A stretch of 9,436 nucleotides of DNA. Origin: JBEVNX01 sp040507895. Its GTDB lineage: Bacteria > Desulfobacterota > Binatia > JACPRU01. This document shows positions 1 through 6,595 of the stretch, in pieces. Within the stretch, counting starts at the first letter, position 1, and each line of letters begins with the position of its first letter. The notes under the pieces are model-generated. The model ran no database searches, was not told where the DNA came from, and saw only the letters and a list, made by a program, of their open reading frames with translations. The position numbers and the translations under genes are program-made. The stretch spans positions 1-9,436 of the forward strand of contig JBEVNX010000022.1 of the NCBI GenBank assembly GCA_040507895.1, given 5' to 3'.

Positions 1-513
1 GAGCCGTTGAGATTCTCGATGGCATTGGTGCTGCGAAGCGTGCGGTACAGCGAGTCGGTGATGCCGAGTCGCTGAAGGGTGAGAGTCTCCTCGAGTCCCT
101 CGCGCAACGATCCTGCTGCTCCTGGATGCTCGCTTTTCGACCCGCGCGACATGGTGCGGATGCGCCTGGCGGCGCAAGAGCTCTTTGCCGTGCTGAGCAA
201 CGATGCGGTCCGGGCGGTCACCCGCACGGTCACGCTCGACGAGCGCGGGACAACATCGAAAGACCTCACAGACCCGGCGGCGCTGGATGCGTGGCTCAAG
301 GCAACGGTAATCGATTATGTGCACGCCGCGGGAACGTGCCGGATGGGTGCGCCCGACGATCCGTCGGCGGTCGTCGATCCGCGCTGCCGGTTCATCGGTG
401 TCACGGGACTCTCCGTCGTCGATGCATCGATCATCCCAGTAATTCCACGCGCAAACACCCATCTCACTGCGGTAATGATCGCCGAAAGGGCTGCCTCGTT
501 CCTGATCAGCTGA
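1..513 (+). pseudogene. GMC-family FAD oxidoreductase, C-terminal part, interrupted by in-frame TGA
   Basis: This is the C-terminal substrate-binding part of a GMC-type flavoprotein oxidoreductase (alcohol dehydrogenase/choline dehydrogenase-like); the FAD-binding N-terminus lies left of the window. The diagnostic GMC end is clear: HAAGTCRMG carries the conserved catalytic His (codon 322-324), followed by VVDPRCRFIGVTGLSVVDAS and ANTHLTAVMIAERAA, whose Asn is the usual second active-site residue. Reading frame 1 from base 1 gives GMC-like sequence (MALVLRS...MPSR), then TGA at 73-75, then RVRVSS. The family motif here is SRGRVRL, so the TGA sits where a Gly (GGA) is expected, and the homology continues on both sides in one frame. 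The GTG at 79 is therefore not a natural start. I infer a nonsense-mutated pseudogene; a base-call error or readthrough cannot be excluded. The true stop is TGA at 511-513. GMC enzymes also occur with mycofactocin systems, but nothing here proves that link. Confidence 0.75.
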
Positions 514-704
514 CGGCGCTGGGATACCGGAAGTCGAAGACTCCAACCCTTTTCATCCCACATCGCGACAGACGGCCGAGCTTAGTCCGGTAGAAGGGGA
601 GGGTTTTGCCGACGGATTCGGACAGCGGCAAGAAACGGAGCACCCGGCGCACCGCACCGTGGCTAAGCCACTCTCGCCCGCGTTGTGCTGGCCTTTCCCT
701 CTTG

Positions 705-920
705 CTGGACGCCGCGGTCGACCGCGAGATTTCGCGCTGTGTCACGGAGCGGCGCTGGCACGCGAGCCAGAAGGTGCGGCGGCGAATCGGTGGAGGGTGC
801 GAGCTCGAGTTCAGGGTGGACGGACTCCAGGAGGTCAAGCGGTTTATCCTCGGGCTCGGGGCAGCTGTGGTCGTTTTCGAAGCCGCCGGCTTCGAGAGGA
901 GGTGGCGCGCGGCACCTGAA
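705..920 (+). pseudogene. WYL-domain transcriptional regulator, C-terminal remnant
   Basis: About 70 codons in the frame that opens at 606 resemble the C-terminal extension of WYL-domain regulators (the YafY/PafBC kind, which bind DNA with an N-terminal HTH). The segment ISRCVTERRWHASQ matches the family pattern 'ARYVRERRWHPSQ'. It is followed by a Gly-rich turn and LEFRVDGLQEVKRFILGLG, matching '...lrV.gl.EVkRWiL.fG', and then VVVFEAAGFERRW, matching 'veVLePp.lR..v'. Neither the HTH nor the core WYL domain is found upstream: residues before about 705 in this frame are low-quality Arg/Ser-rich sequence, and the other frames show nothing convincing. After about 920 the frame also runs into unrelated sequence. 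I infer a truncated relic. The family assignment rests on motif recall, not a search. Confidence 0.5.
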
Positions 921-1417
921 GGTCCCCTTCCCAAGTCGGGTCTAGGGAGTTGCCATCTCCGCGCTCTTAGCAGAGCGGCACCATTGAAGCCGAGAAAGCT
1001 CAAGAGCCTATCTCCGTGATCATTCAGCGCGACATCTCCGCCCTCTCAGAAGCGCGGCCTTGTTGAACTCGAGGTCGCGACATGGAGGCGGCCGTGAGTC
1101 TCCTGCTGGCTCGACCAATCAGCCCTGTGCAACTGGCTGTGCAAAGCTGCACTAGGAGAAGACCTCGAGTTTGTCGGTGCACAGGGCGGCCGCAAATGTG
1201 CTGAATCCGGCGAAGGTGTGGCCCGGCGCGCTAAAAGCACGCGCATCGCTAGTCTGACAAAGAGCCTTGCCAGTCGTCAAAGCGGATCTGTTGCACGACC
1301 CGCCGAGCCGGGGCGCAGCCGGGGCGTAGATTTGAAACGGTTTGCGAGCGGACTCCCTAGAAGGGTGAAACCCCCGATTTCTCGTGGCTTTTGCTAGGCT
1401 GCGCAGGATCGAAGCTC
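921..1417. other. Gene-free stretch, nothing recognised
   Basis: I see no gene with a credible start, ribosome binding site and family resemblance in this stretch. One + frame (1098-1394, stop TAG at 1395-1397) is open for 99 codons without an ATG, and its translation resembles nothing I know. A short tandem repeat of 11 bp (AGCCGGGGCGC then AGCCGGGGCGT) lies at 1306-1327. The base composition is less extreme than in the flanking cof genes. Together with the two broken genes on its left, the stretch looks like decayed DNA lying between a + strand gene and the 3' end of the minus-strand F420 operon. No tRNA, IS end or CRISPR repeat was found by eye. Confidence 0.5.
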
Positions 1418-1419
1418 AG

Positions 1420-1444
1420 AAAACCGCTGACCGCGGGTCAGCGG
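1420..1444 (-). terminator. Intrinsic terminator of the cof operon, overlapping the cofE stop
   Basis: On the minus strand the 9-bp arms CCGCTGACC (1444-1436) and GGTCAGCGG (1432-1424) are perfectly complementary around a 3-nt loop. They are followed at once by TTTT (1423-1420) and then CTG. This is a standard Rho-independent terminator, with a strong GC-rich stem and a short U tract. The TGA stop of cofE (1440-1438) lies inside the first arm, so the last codons of cofE form part of the hairpin. In the + direction no T run follows the hairpin, so it should act on minus-strand transcripts only. It marks the end of the cofGHDE transcription unit. Confidence 0.8.
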
Positions 1445-2181
1445 AACAAGTCCTTCGAGCGCTCACGGAGGAGCTCGCTCGCGCTGCCGTCGCCTCGCTG
1501 GAAGGGGTAGCCCCGGATCAAGACCGCGGGGATCCCGCGATCCTTCTCCATGAGCAGGCCTGCGGCAGCGGCGAGCTCGTCGGCCGCAGCGACGACGGTG
1601 TGATGGAGCTCCCGTCCGGAGAGGTCGCGCTTGCCCCGGAAGTCGAGCATCGGCAAGAACCCGGCCACGCCGATCGCCACCTCGACGAGCCCTTCCCGCC
1701 AGGGACGGCCGAAGGTGTCCGTGATCAGCACCGGTAGGTCGAGCGAGGTTCGCGCGCGCAAACCGTCGCGCAGCTGGCGCGCTGAAGCATCTGGATCCTG
1801 CGGCAGCAGGATCACGGTCGAATCGTCGAGGCTGTTCGACTCGTCGACACCGGCGTTGGCGCACACCAGCCCATGGTGGGTTTCGACGATGAGGTGCCCC
1901 TGGTCCATGCGCACGATCCGCCGAGTCTCGGCGAGGATGATCTCGACGATGCGGGGATCCTTGTCGAGCTCGCGGCCGATGCGTTCGGCCGGCGCCGATG
2001 CCGTAACCCCACGCAGATCGACGACTCTGCCTTCGGCCTTGGAGACGGCCTTTTGGCAAACGACGAGCAGGTCGCCCTGGCGGACGCCGGCGGCCTCGGC
2101 CGCATCGGCGAGTCGCGCGGCGAGATCGTCGCGCGGCCGGATGCCGGGGATCCCCTCGAGAGGGAAGAGCTCGAGCGTCAT
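1438..2181 (-). CDS. cofE: Coenzyme F420-0:L-glutamate ligase (CofE)
   Basis: CofE is the cytoplasmic, GTP- and metal-dependent ligase that adds L-glutamate residues to F420-0, the last stage of F420 synthesis. The 247-aa protein has the family signatures in order: CQKAVSKAEGR (residues 42-52), ETHHGLVCANAGVDESNS (100-117), LITDTFGRPWREGLVEVAIG (152-171, with the metal-site Asp in ITDTFGR), and DELAAAAGLLMEK (201-213). The length fits single-domain archaeal-type CofE. The C-terminal FMN/nitroreductase-like domain that actinobacterial FbiB carries is absent. The ATG overlaps the cofD stop (ATGA, 2181-2178), and a GAGGG lies 8 nt upstream, so the start is well supported and translation is probably coupled to cofD. 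The gene ends inside the operon terminator hairpin. Function is inferred from family motifs; confidence is high. Confidence 0.95.
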   Translation of the reverse strand: MTLELFPLEGIPGIRPRDDLAARLADAAEAAGVRQGDLLVVCQKAVSKAEGRVVDLRGVTASAPAERIGRELDKDPRIVEIILAETRRIVRMDQGHLIVETHHGLVCANAGVDESNSLDDSTVILLPQDPDASARQLRDGLRARTSLDLPVLITDTFGRPWREGLVEVAIGVAGFLPMLDFRGKRDLSGRELHHTVVAAADELAAAAGLLMEKDRGIPAVLIRGYPFQRGDGSASELLRERSKDLFR

Positions 2182-3146
2182 CTCCGACGCCCTCGCAGCT
2201 CGCGCAGAAGCGCGAGCGCCGTCCGCGCCACGGCGACGCTCTTCGCGATCGAGTCCATGTAGACGTCCGCCGTCGCCACGGCCAAGCCTCGTCGCTCGAG
2301 CTCGGGTCGCGCCATTGCGTCCGCCGAGTCGATCACCATCCCGTCGAGAAGTCCACGGTAGACATCAGCGATGCCGAGGGGCGAGACGGGGTACCCCGCG
2401 GCGCGAAGCATGCCACCCAGCGGGCCTCGCACGGCTCGCCCGCCGGCCACGGGGCTGACCGCTACGAGCGGAGCCCGCCGATCCTGCAGCGCCTGCGCCA
2501 CGCCGGCTACACCGAGGATCGGCCGGATGCTGGTGAAGGGATTGCTCGGCGGCAGCAGCAGCGCGTCGGCCCGTCGAATCGCTTCGAGGACGCCGGGCGC
2601 GGGCCTCGCGCGCTTGAGGCCCCGATACGAGAGGCGAGCCACGGGGTCGCGCGCGCCGCGACGGACGAAGTACTCCTGAAACGTGAGTGTCCCCCCCGCG
2701 CGAGTGCGCACGATCGTTCGCACCGTCTCGTTCGACATAGGCAGTACCCGGCTCTTCACTCCGAACCGGGTGGCGATCTCAGCAGTCACTTGGCCGAGCG
2801 TGCGGCCCGAGGCGAGCGCGTGTGTGCGATAGATGTGAGTGGCGAGGTCGAGGTCGCCGAGCCCGAACCAGCTGGTGCGATAGAACCGGCGCAACGCCCC
2901 GAGGACGCGCGCCGAGTCCCCGGCGAGCCCCCAGCCACGCCCCTGCGGCGCCATCCCGGCGAGGTTGTAAACCGCCGTGTCGAGGTCGGGCGAGACATGC
3001 AAGCCGTAGAACTCCTCGTCGTCGGCGGTATTCACCACGATCGAGAGGTCGCGCGCGCGTACGAGCCGGTTGACCCCGCGTAGCAGCCGCGCGGCGCCGA
3101 CGCCGCCTGCGAGAGCGGTGATGCGCCTCACGAACGAGCGTGCCAC
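2178..3146 (-). CDS. cofD: 2-phospho-L-lactate transferase-type enzyme (CofD/FbiA)
   Basis: CofD transfers the phospholactyl-type moiety from its GDP-activated donor onto Fo, giving F420-0 or its dehydro form. The 322-aa protein begins with the family's N-terminal motif ITALAGGVGAARLLRG (residues 9-24). It continues with VVNTADDEEFYGLHVSPDLD (37-56), WGLAGDSARVLGALRRF (72-88), WFGLGDLDLATHIYRT (93-108), PMSNETVRT (136-144) and LLPPSNPFTSIRPIL (substrate pocket, about 197-211). The start is a GTG at 3146, chosen because the N-terminal motif begins only a few residues in. No strong Shine-Dalgarno is visible, and a second GTG five codons later (3131) is possible. It lies 30 bp after cofH and overlaps cofE by 4 bp. 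The partner that makes the activated donor (CofC/FbiD) is not in the window, so the actual donor (phospholactate, phosphoenolpyruvate or phosphoglycerate) cannot be read from this locus. Confidence 0.93.
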   Translation of the reverse strand: MARSFVRRITALAGGVGAARLLRGVNRLVRARDLSIVVNTADDEEFYGLHVSPDLDTAVYNLAGMAPQGRGWGLAGDSARVLGALRRFYRTSWFGLGDLDLATHIYRTHALASGRTLGQVTAEIATRFGVKSRVLPMSNETVRTIVRTRAGGTLTFQEYFVRRGARDPVARLSYRGLKRARPAPGVLEAIRRADALLLPPSNPFTSIRPILGVAGVAQALQDRRAPLVAVSPVAGGRAVRGPLGGMLRAAGYPVSPLGIADVYRGLLDGMVIDSADAMARPELERRGLAVATADVYMDSIAKSVAVARTALALLRELRGRRR

Positions 3147-3176
3147 TCGAAGGAGCCGCCTCGAGACGGACGAGGC

Positions 3177-4460
3177 TCAGTTCTCGCCGGCAGCGCGGCG
3201 ATACGCCGGGTGCTCGAAGCGGAACGTGTCGGACTCGATAAGCCGTCGATAGGAGCCGAATACCGCATCCGAATCCGTGACGCGGTCGAGGGCGGTCTCC
3301 GGATCGTCGCCGTCGTCGAAAAGCCGGCGAATGGAATAGAGCGTCGAACGCTCTGCGGGAAGGCGGCCGGTTTCCCGGATGAGCGCCCGCAGCCGCTTCG
3401 GTGATTGCAGTTGCCCGTAGCTCGCTCCCGCCGAGGTCGAGATGCTTTCGTTGATGAGCGTCCCGCCCACGTCGTTGCATCCTGCGCCGAGCAAGTAGGC
3501 GGAAAACCGAGGGCCTTCTTTCACCCAGGAGGTCTGTACGTTGCGGAAGCTGGCCCCGAGCATGATGCGCGCTAGCGCGTGCATGGCCACCACCTCGGCG
3601 GCCTCGGCGCCGCGCCGGGCCTCTGGCACGAGGTGGCGAAAGGTCATGGGTGCTTCTTGATGAATGAACGACAGCGGCACGAACTCGGTAAAACCGCCGG
3701 TCTGCCGCTGCAGAGCGCGCAACAGCGTGAGGTGCTCGATCCAGTGCTCCGGCCGCTCGATGTGGCCGTACATGATGGTGGACGTGGTGCGAATGCCGAG
3801 CTCATGAGCGGAGGTGATGACCTCGATCCATTGGTCTCGAGTGATTCGCCCGGGCGCGATGCGGTCGCGCACCTCTTGGACTAGGATCTCGGCCGAGGTG
3901 CCGGGGAGCGTGTCGAGCCCGGCTTCCTTGAGCGCCTTCAGGTAGGTAGGGATCGTCACGCCAGCCCGCACGGATCCGTAGAGCACTTCTTCCGGGGAGA
4001 ATGCGTGGATGTGGATCTCCGGCAGCTCCTTCTTGATCGCCTTGCAGACGTCCACGTAGAGCCAGCCGTCCATCTTGGGAGGCAGGCCCGCTTGGATGCA
4101 GACCTCCGTCGCGCCGTAGTCCCACGCCTCCCGCGCGCGGCGCACCACTTCGCCTACCGGCAGCAGATAGCCTTGCTCGGCCCGATGATCGCGGCTGAAG
4201 GCACAGAACGTGCAATGCTTGATGCAGACGTTCGTGAAATTGATGTTGCGGTTGACCACGTAGGTGACGACGTCGCCGGCCTGGCGGCGGCGCAGTTCGT
4301 CGGCGACCTCGGCGACCACGCCGAGCTCGAACCCGCGCGCGGTGGCCACGCGAAGCGCCGCCTCGCCGCCGATCTCCTCGCCGTCGAGCGCGCGAGAAAG
4401 CGCGACCCGCAGCGGCGGCTCGACCGCCGCCAGCGAGCGAGAAAGGGCAGCCTCAAGCAT
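3177..4460 (-). CDS. cofH: Fo synthase subunit 2, radical SAM enzyme (CofH)
   Basis: CofH is a radical SAM enzyme. It joins a tyrosine-derived fragment to 5-amino-6-ribitylamino-uracil, giving the precursor that CofG cyclises to Fo. The 427-aa protein has the [4Fe-4S]-binding CX3CX2C motif in VCIKHCTFCAF (C79, C83, C86), preceded by the typical VVNRNINFTNVC. Further family features are an IQAGLPPKMDG stretch and the C-terminal NVQTSWVKEG and LLGAGCNDVGGTLINESIS. The frame is open upstream to a possible start at 4502, but the ATG at 4460 has a strong GAGGAG 7 nt upstream and a natural N-terminus (MLEAALSRSL), so I take 4460. It then overlaps the cofG stop by 8 bp (ATGCTTGA), implying translational coupling. 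In Actinobacteria this domain is the C-terminal half of FbiC; here it is a separate gene. Confidence 0.94.
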   Translation of the reverse strand: MLEAALSRSLAAVEPPLRVALSRALDGEEIGGEAALRVATARGFELGVVAEVADELRRRQAGDVVTYVVNRNINFTNVCIKHCTFCAFSRDHRAEQGYLLPVGEVVRRAREAWDYGATEVCIQAGLPPKMDGWLYVDVCKAIKKELPEIHIHAFSPEEVLYGSVRAGVTIPTYLKALKEAGLDTLPGTSAEILVQEVRDRIAPGRITRDQWIEVITSAHELGIRTTSTIMYGHIERPEHWIEHLTLLRALQRQTGGFTEFVPLSFIHQEAPMTFRHLVPEARRGAEAAEVVAMHALARIMLGASFRNVQTSWVKEGPRFSAYLLGAGCNDVGGTLINESISTSAGASYGQLQSPKRLRALIRETGRLPAERSTLYSIRRLFDDGDDPETALDRVTDSDAVFGSYRRLIESDTFRFEHPAYRRAAGEN

Positions 4461-5706
4461 GCGAGGTCTCCTCGTACGCAACGGGACCGGAGGCCGTCGC
4501 ATCGAGGCCCGCGAGCCTCTCTTGCTCGCCGACCACGGCGGAGCGGAGAGCGGGATCGAGAAAGCCCTCGCGCTCGACGAACTCCGGATAGATCGGCAGG
4601 CGCGGCAGGAGGGCGAAGCCCTCTTGCGCGCAGGTCGCGGCGAGCTTCTCGACGTGTGGCCACGGCGCCTCGGGGTTCACGTAGTCCGCGGTGAGCGGCG
4701 AGATCCCGCCCCAATCGTTGATGCCGGCGCGGAGCAGCAGGCGGTGCGCCGTGGGGTTCAAGTTGGGCGGCGCCTGGACGTTCATCTCTCCGCCGAGAAT
4801 CAGCCGCGCAGCCGCTACCGTGTGCGCGATGTCGCGGTCGATCGGTTCCGGGGCGTCGCGCATCGGGATCTCGGGCTTGCGCCGGAAATTCTGCACGATC
4901 ACTTCCTGGATGTGGCCGTAACGGTCATCGAGCTCGCGGATGGCGAGCAGGCTATCGGCGCGCTCCTCCTGCGTCTCGCCGATGCCGATCAGGATCCCGG
5001 TGGTGAACGCGATCTTCAGCTCGCCGGCATCGGCGATGGTCCGCAGGCGCACCGCCGGATCCTTGTCCGGCGCGGCGTGATGCGGCCCTCCGCGCGCCTG
5101 CAGTCGCGGGCTGACGTTCTCCAACATCAATCCCATGCTGACGTTGACCGGACGCAAGAGCTCGAGCTCTTCGAAGGTCAGCACGCCGGCGTTCGTGTGC
5201 GGCCACACTTGCTCCTCGAGCGCGATCTCGCAACATCGGTGGACGTAGTCGACCGTCGACGAGTACCCGAGCAGCGCGAGCAGCGCGCGATACTGACGAA
5301 ACGCCGTTTCCGGACGATCGCCCAGGCACATCAAGGCCTCCCGGCAGCCGAGCTTCGCTCCGCGCCGGCTCCAGCTGCGGATTTCCTCCTCCGTCATCGT
5401 CCACGCGCCGTCGTCCCATGGATCCTTGCGGAACGTGCAATAGCGGCAGCGGTCGCGACACAGGTTCGTGACGGGAAGAAAGAGCTTCGGGGAGTAAGTG
5501 ACGATGCGCCCCTTGACCTCGTCGCGAAGCTCCGCGGCGTGCTCGCAGATCGCTTCGATGTCGCCGTCCTCGGCTTCGAGCAGACGGATCGCATCGCGCC
5601 GGTCGAGCCGCTCTCGACGCCGGGCACGCACCAGTACCTCGGAAATGGGCGGCGAAGGCCGCACGGCAGCCGAAAGATCGGAGCGGCCCTCCATTGCTTT
5701 CCGCAT
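4453..5706 (-). CDS. cofG: Fo synthase subunit 1, radical SAM enzyme (CofG)
   Basis: CofG is the radical SAM enzyme that closes the deazaflavin ring to give Fo. With the start used here it is 417 aa. Its CX3CX2C cluster motif is in NLCRDRCRYCTFRKDP (C83, C87, C90). The C-terminal region is typical of CofG: NVQAPPNLNP, LLRAGINDWGGISPLTADYV and NPEAPWPHVEKL. The order CofG-CofH equals the domain order of the fused FbiC. The start is uncertain. The frame is open to TTG at 5730; ATG at 5706 and ATG at 5694 are both possible, and none has a strong ribosome binding site. I use 5706 because the residues before the family-conserved region are variable. It is the first gene of the cof block, about 150 bp after the unknown gene, with no clear terminator between. 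It may therefore have its own promoter or be read from upstream. Confidence 0.93.
   Translation of the reverse strand: MRKAMEGRSDLSAAVRPSPPISEVLVRARRRERLDRRDAIRLLEAEDGDIEAICEHAAELRDEVKGRIVTYSPKLFLPVTNLCRDRCRYCTFRKDPWDDGAWTMTEEEIRSWSRRGAKLGCREALMCLGDRPETAFRQYRALLALLGYSSTVDYVHRCCEIALEEQVWPHTNAGVLTFEELELLRPVNVSMGLMLENVSPRLQARGGPHHAAPDKDPAVRLRTIADAGELKIAFTTGILIGIGETQEERADSLLAIRELDDRYGHIQEVIVQNFRRKPEIPMRDAPEPIDRDIAHTVAAARLILGGEMNVQAPPNLNPTAHRLLLRAGINDWGGISPLTADYVNPEAPWPHVEKLAATCAQEGFALLPRLPIYPEFVEREGFLDPALRSAVVGEQERLAGLDATASGPVAYEETSHA
4468..4473 (-). promoter_or_regulatory. Ribosome binding site of cofH
   Basis: GAGGAG on the minus strand at 4473-4468, separated by seven bases from the ATG at 4460. 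It lies inside the last codons of cofG. It decides the cofH start in favour of 4460 over the in-frame codon at 4502, which would give a 50-bp overlap with cofG. Confidence 0.75.
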
Positions 5707-5856
5707 ATGGCAGGGGTCCCGTCCAGTCAAGCTGCCGCTTCGGTCACGGGCCGAGATCGGCAGGGGCGGATGTCTCCACTCGAAAGGCGCCGGAGTCCGC
5801 CGGGAAGGGTGTGTCGTCCGAGGACGCGAGCGAAGAGCCCTGGTGAGGCCCTTTGC

Positions 5857-6582
5857 CTAGTCGAGCGGCTCGATGCGGTAGTGCCGGATCAGACGCACGA
5901 CCGGGATGTCGTAGCGCAGGTCGTGATCGAGAATGGCAAACAGGCCTTCGGCTTCCTCTTCTGAGAACACCTCGCGCACCTTCTCGCGAAGCTGGTCCGC
6001 CACCGCTTGCGGCAGGCCAGCGAGTTCGACGTTTGGCTCCTCGCGAGACTCGTCGAGCAGCTCGAGCTCGTCGCTCGAGGTGGCTAGCAGGAGGCGGCGA
6101 CACGTCTGGATCAACGCGCCGATTTTGTGGACCGGCGCCGCGTGTGGATAGAGTGCTTCGTCGATCGTGCGGTGCAACGCCTCTTCATCCAGGTCGACCG
6201 ACTCCCGCTCCAGCACCATCCGGCCCGGCGCAACCACGTATTCGCGTGGCGCCTCGATGTCGGTGCGGCCGAACGTGACGACGAAGTCGCTTTCCCCGTC
6301 GCTGACGTCCCACGTCACGCGACACATCGGGTCCCAGCGAGGATGCGAGATCATCTCCGCGTCGCTCGAGCGACGCAGCACCTGTAGCCGGTGGTCACGG
6401 TGCAAGGCGAAAAAGCGCTCGCAGTCGTCACTCTGGATCGAGGTGCCGTCGGAAAGATAGATGGGCGCCCGGTCGCTGCGAGTGACTCGGTGCACCACGT
6501 GGCAATCGGTGCAGAATGCGAACGCGCCGTCGATGAGGTCACGCTCCGCGGCGGTCCAACCGAGCAGTGTGGGTACGGGCAT
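5857..6582 (-). CDS. Conserved-looking hypothetical protein with CxxCH motif
   Basis: I do not recognise this 241-aa protein. It is clearly a real gene, with ATG at 6582, AAGGA 8 nt upstream, and a reading frame that fits the operon. The N-terminal part holds FCTDCHVVH (C24, C27, H28), then DDCERFFALHRDH (C54, H61, H64). This is a possible metal or zinc site, and two further Cys occur at 87 and 161. No signal peptide or membrane segment is visible, so it is probably cytoplasmic and the CxxCH is unlikely to bind c-type haem. A middle beta-like stretch (CRVTWDVSDGESDFVVTFGR, 87-106) is followed by a helical, Glu-rich C-terminal half ending DIPVVRLIRHYRIEPLD. It starts 11 bp after the receiver gene, so the two are almost certainly co-transcribed and may form a regulatory pair. 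The next gene downstream is cofG. Confidence 0.85.
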   Translation of the reverse strand: MPVPTLLGWTAAERDLIDGAFAFCTDCHVVHRVTRSDRAPIYLSDGTSIQSDDCERFFALHRDHRLQVLRRSSDAEMISHPRWDPMCRVTWDVSDGESDFVVTFGRTDIEAPREYVVAPGRMVLERESVDLDEEALHRTIDEALYPHAAPVHKIGALIQTCRRLLLATSSDELELLDESREEPNVELAGLPQAVADQLREKVREVFSEEEAEGLFAILDHDLRYDIPVVRLIRHYRIEPLD

Positions 6583-6590
6583 CGGACATG

Positions 6591-6595
6591 TCCTT
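6591..6595 (-). promoter_or_regulatory. Ribosome binding site of the hypothetical gene, overlapping upstream stop
   Basis: AAGGA on the minus strand at 6595-6591, eight bases before the ATG at 6582. It shares two bases with the TAA stop (6596-6594) of the receiver gene. This supports the chosen start and suggests that ribosomes ending the receiver reinitiate here. Confidence 0.65.

Noticed and set aside
506..1003. Open minus-strand frame covering the GMC end and the WYL remnant
   Set aside because: The opposite strand carries recognisable protein motifs; this translation is Arg/Ser/Pro-rich without motifs.
1306..1327. Two tandem 11-bp units around AGCCGGGGCG
   Set aside because: Only two short GC-rich copies; too little to call a functional repeat.
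1098..1397. Open + frame of 99 codons in the gene-free stretch
   Set aside because: It has no ATG, no ribosome binding site and no resemblance to any family I know.
1631..2458. Open + strand frame of 275 codons opposite cofE and cofD
   Set aside because: The Arg/Ser-rich, low-complexity translation is typical of antisense frames in GC-rich DNA.
4453..4502. cofH starting at 4502 with a 50-bp overlap into cofG
   Set aside because: The ATG at 4460 has a strong GAGGAG at proper spacing, and the extra 14 residues are Arg/Pro-rich and look like read-through of the other frame.
5702..5730. TTGACT-17 bp-TATGCG on the minus strand, like a sigma-70 promoter for cofG
   Set aside because: The -10 element matches only three of six positions and overlaps the likely start codon region; a transcript from it would begin near 5695, inside or at the very start of the coding sequence.
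4264..5964. Long open + strand frame opposite cofG and cofH
   Set aside because: It is antisense to two clearly conserved genes, has no family resemblance, and arises from the GC-rich third-position pattern of the real genes.
5857..6582. CxxCH in the unknown protein read as a c-type haem site
   Set aside because: There is no signal peptide or membrane anchor, and nearby Cys and His residues fit a metal-binding site better.
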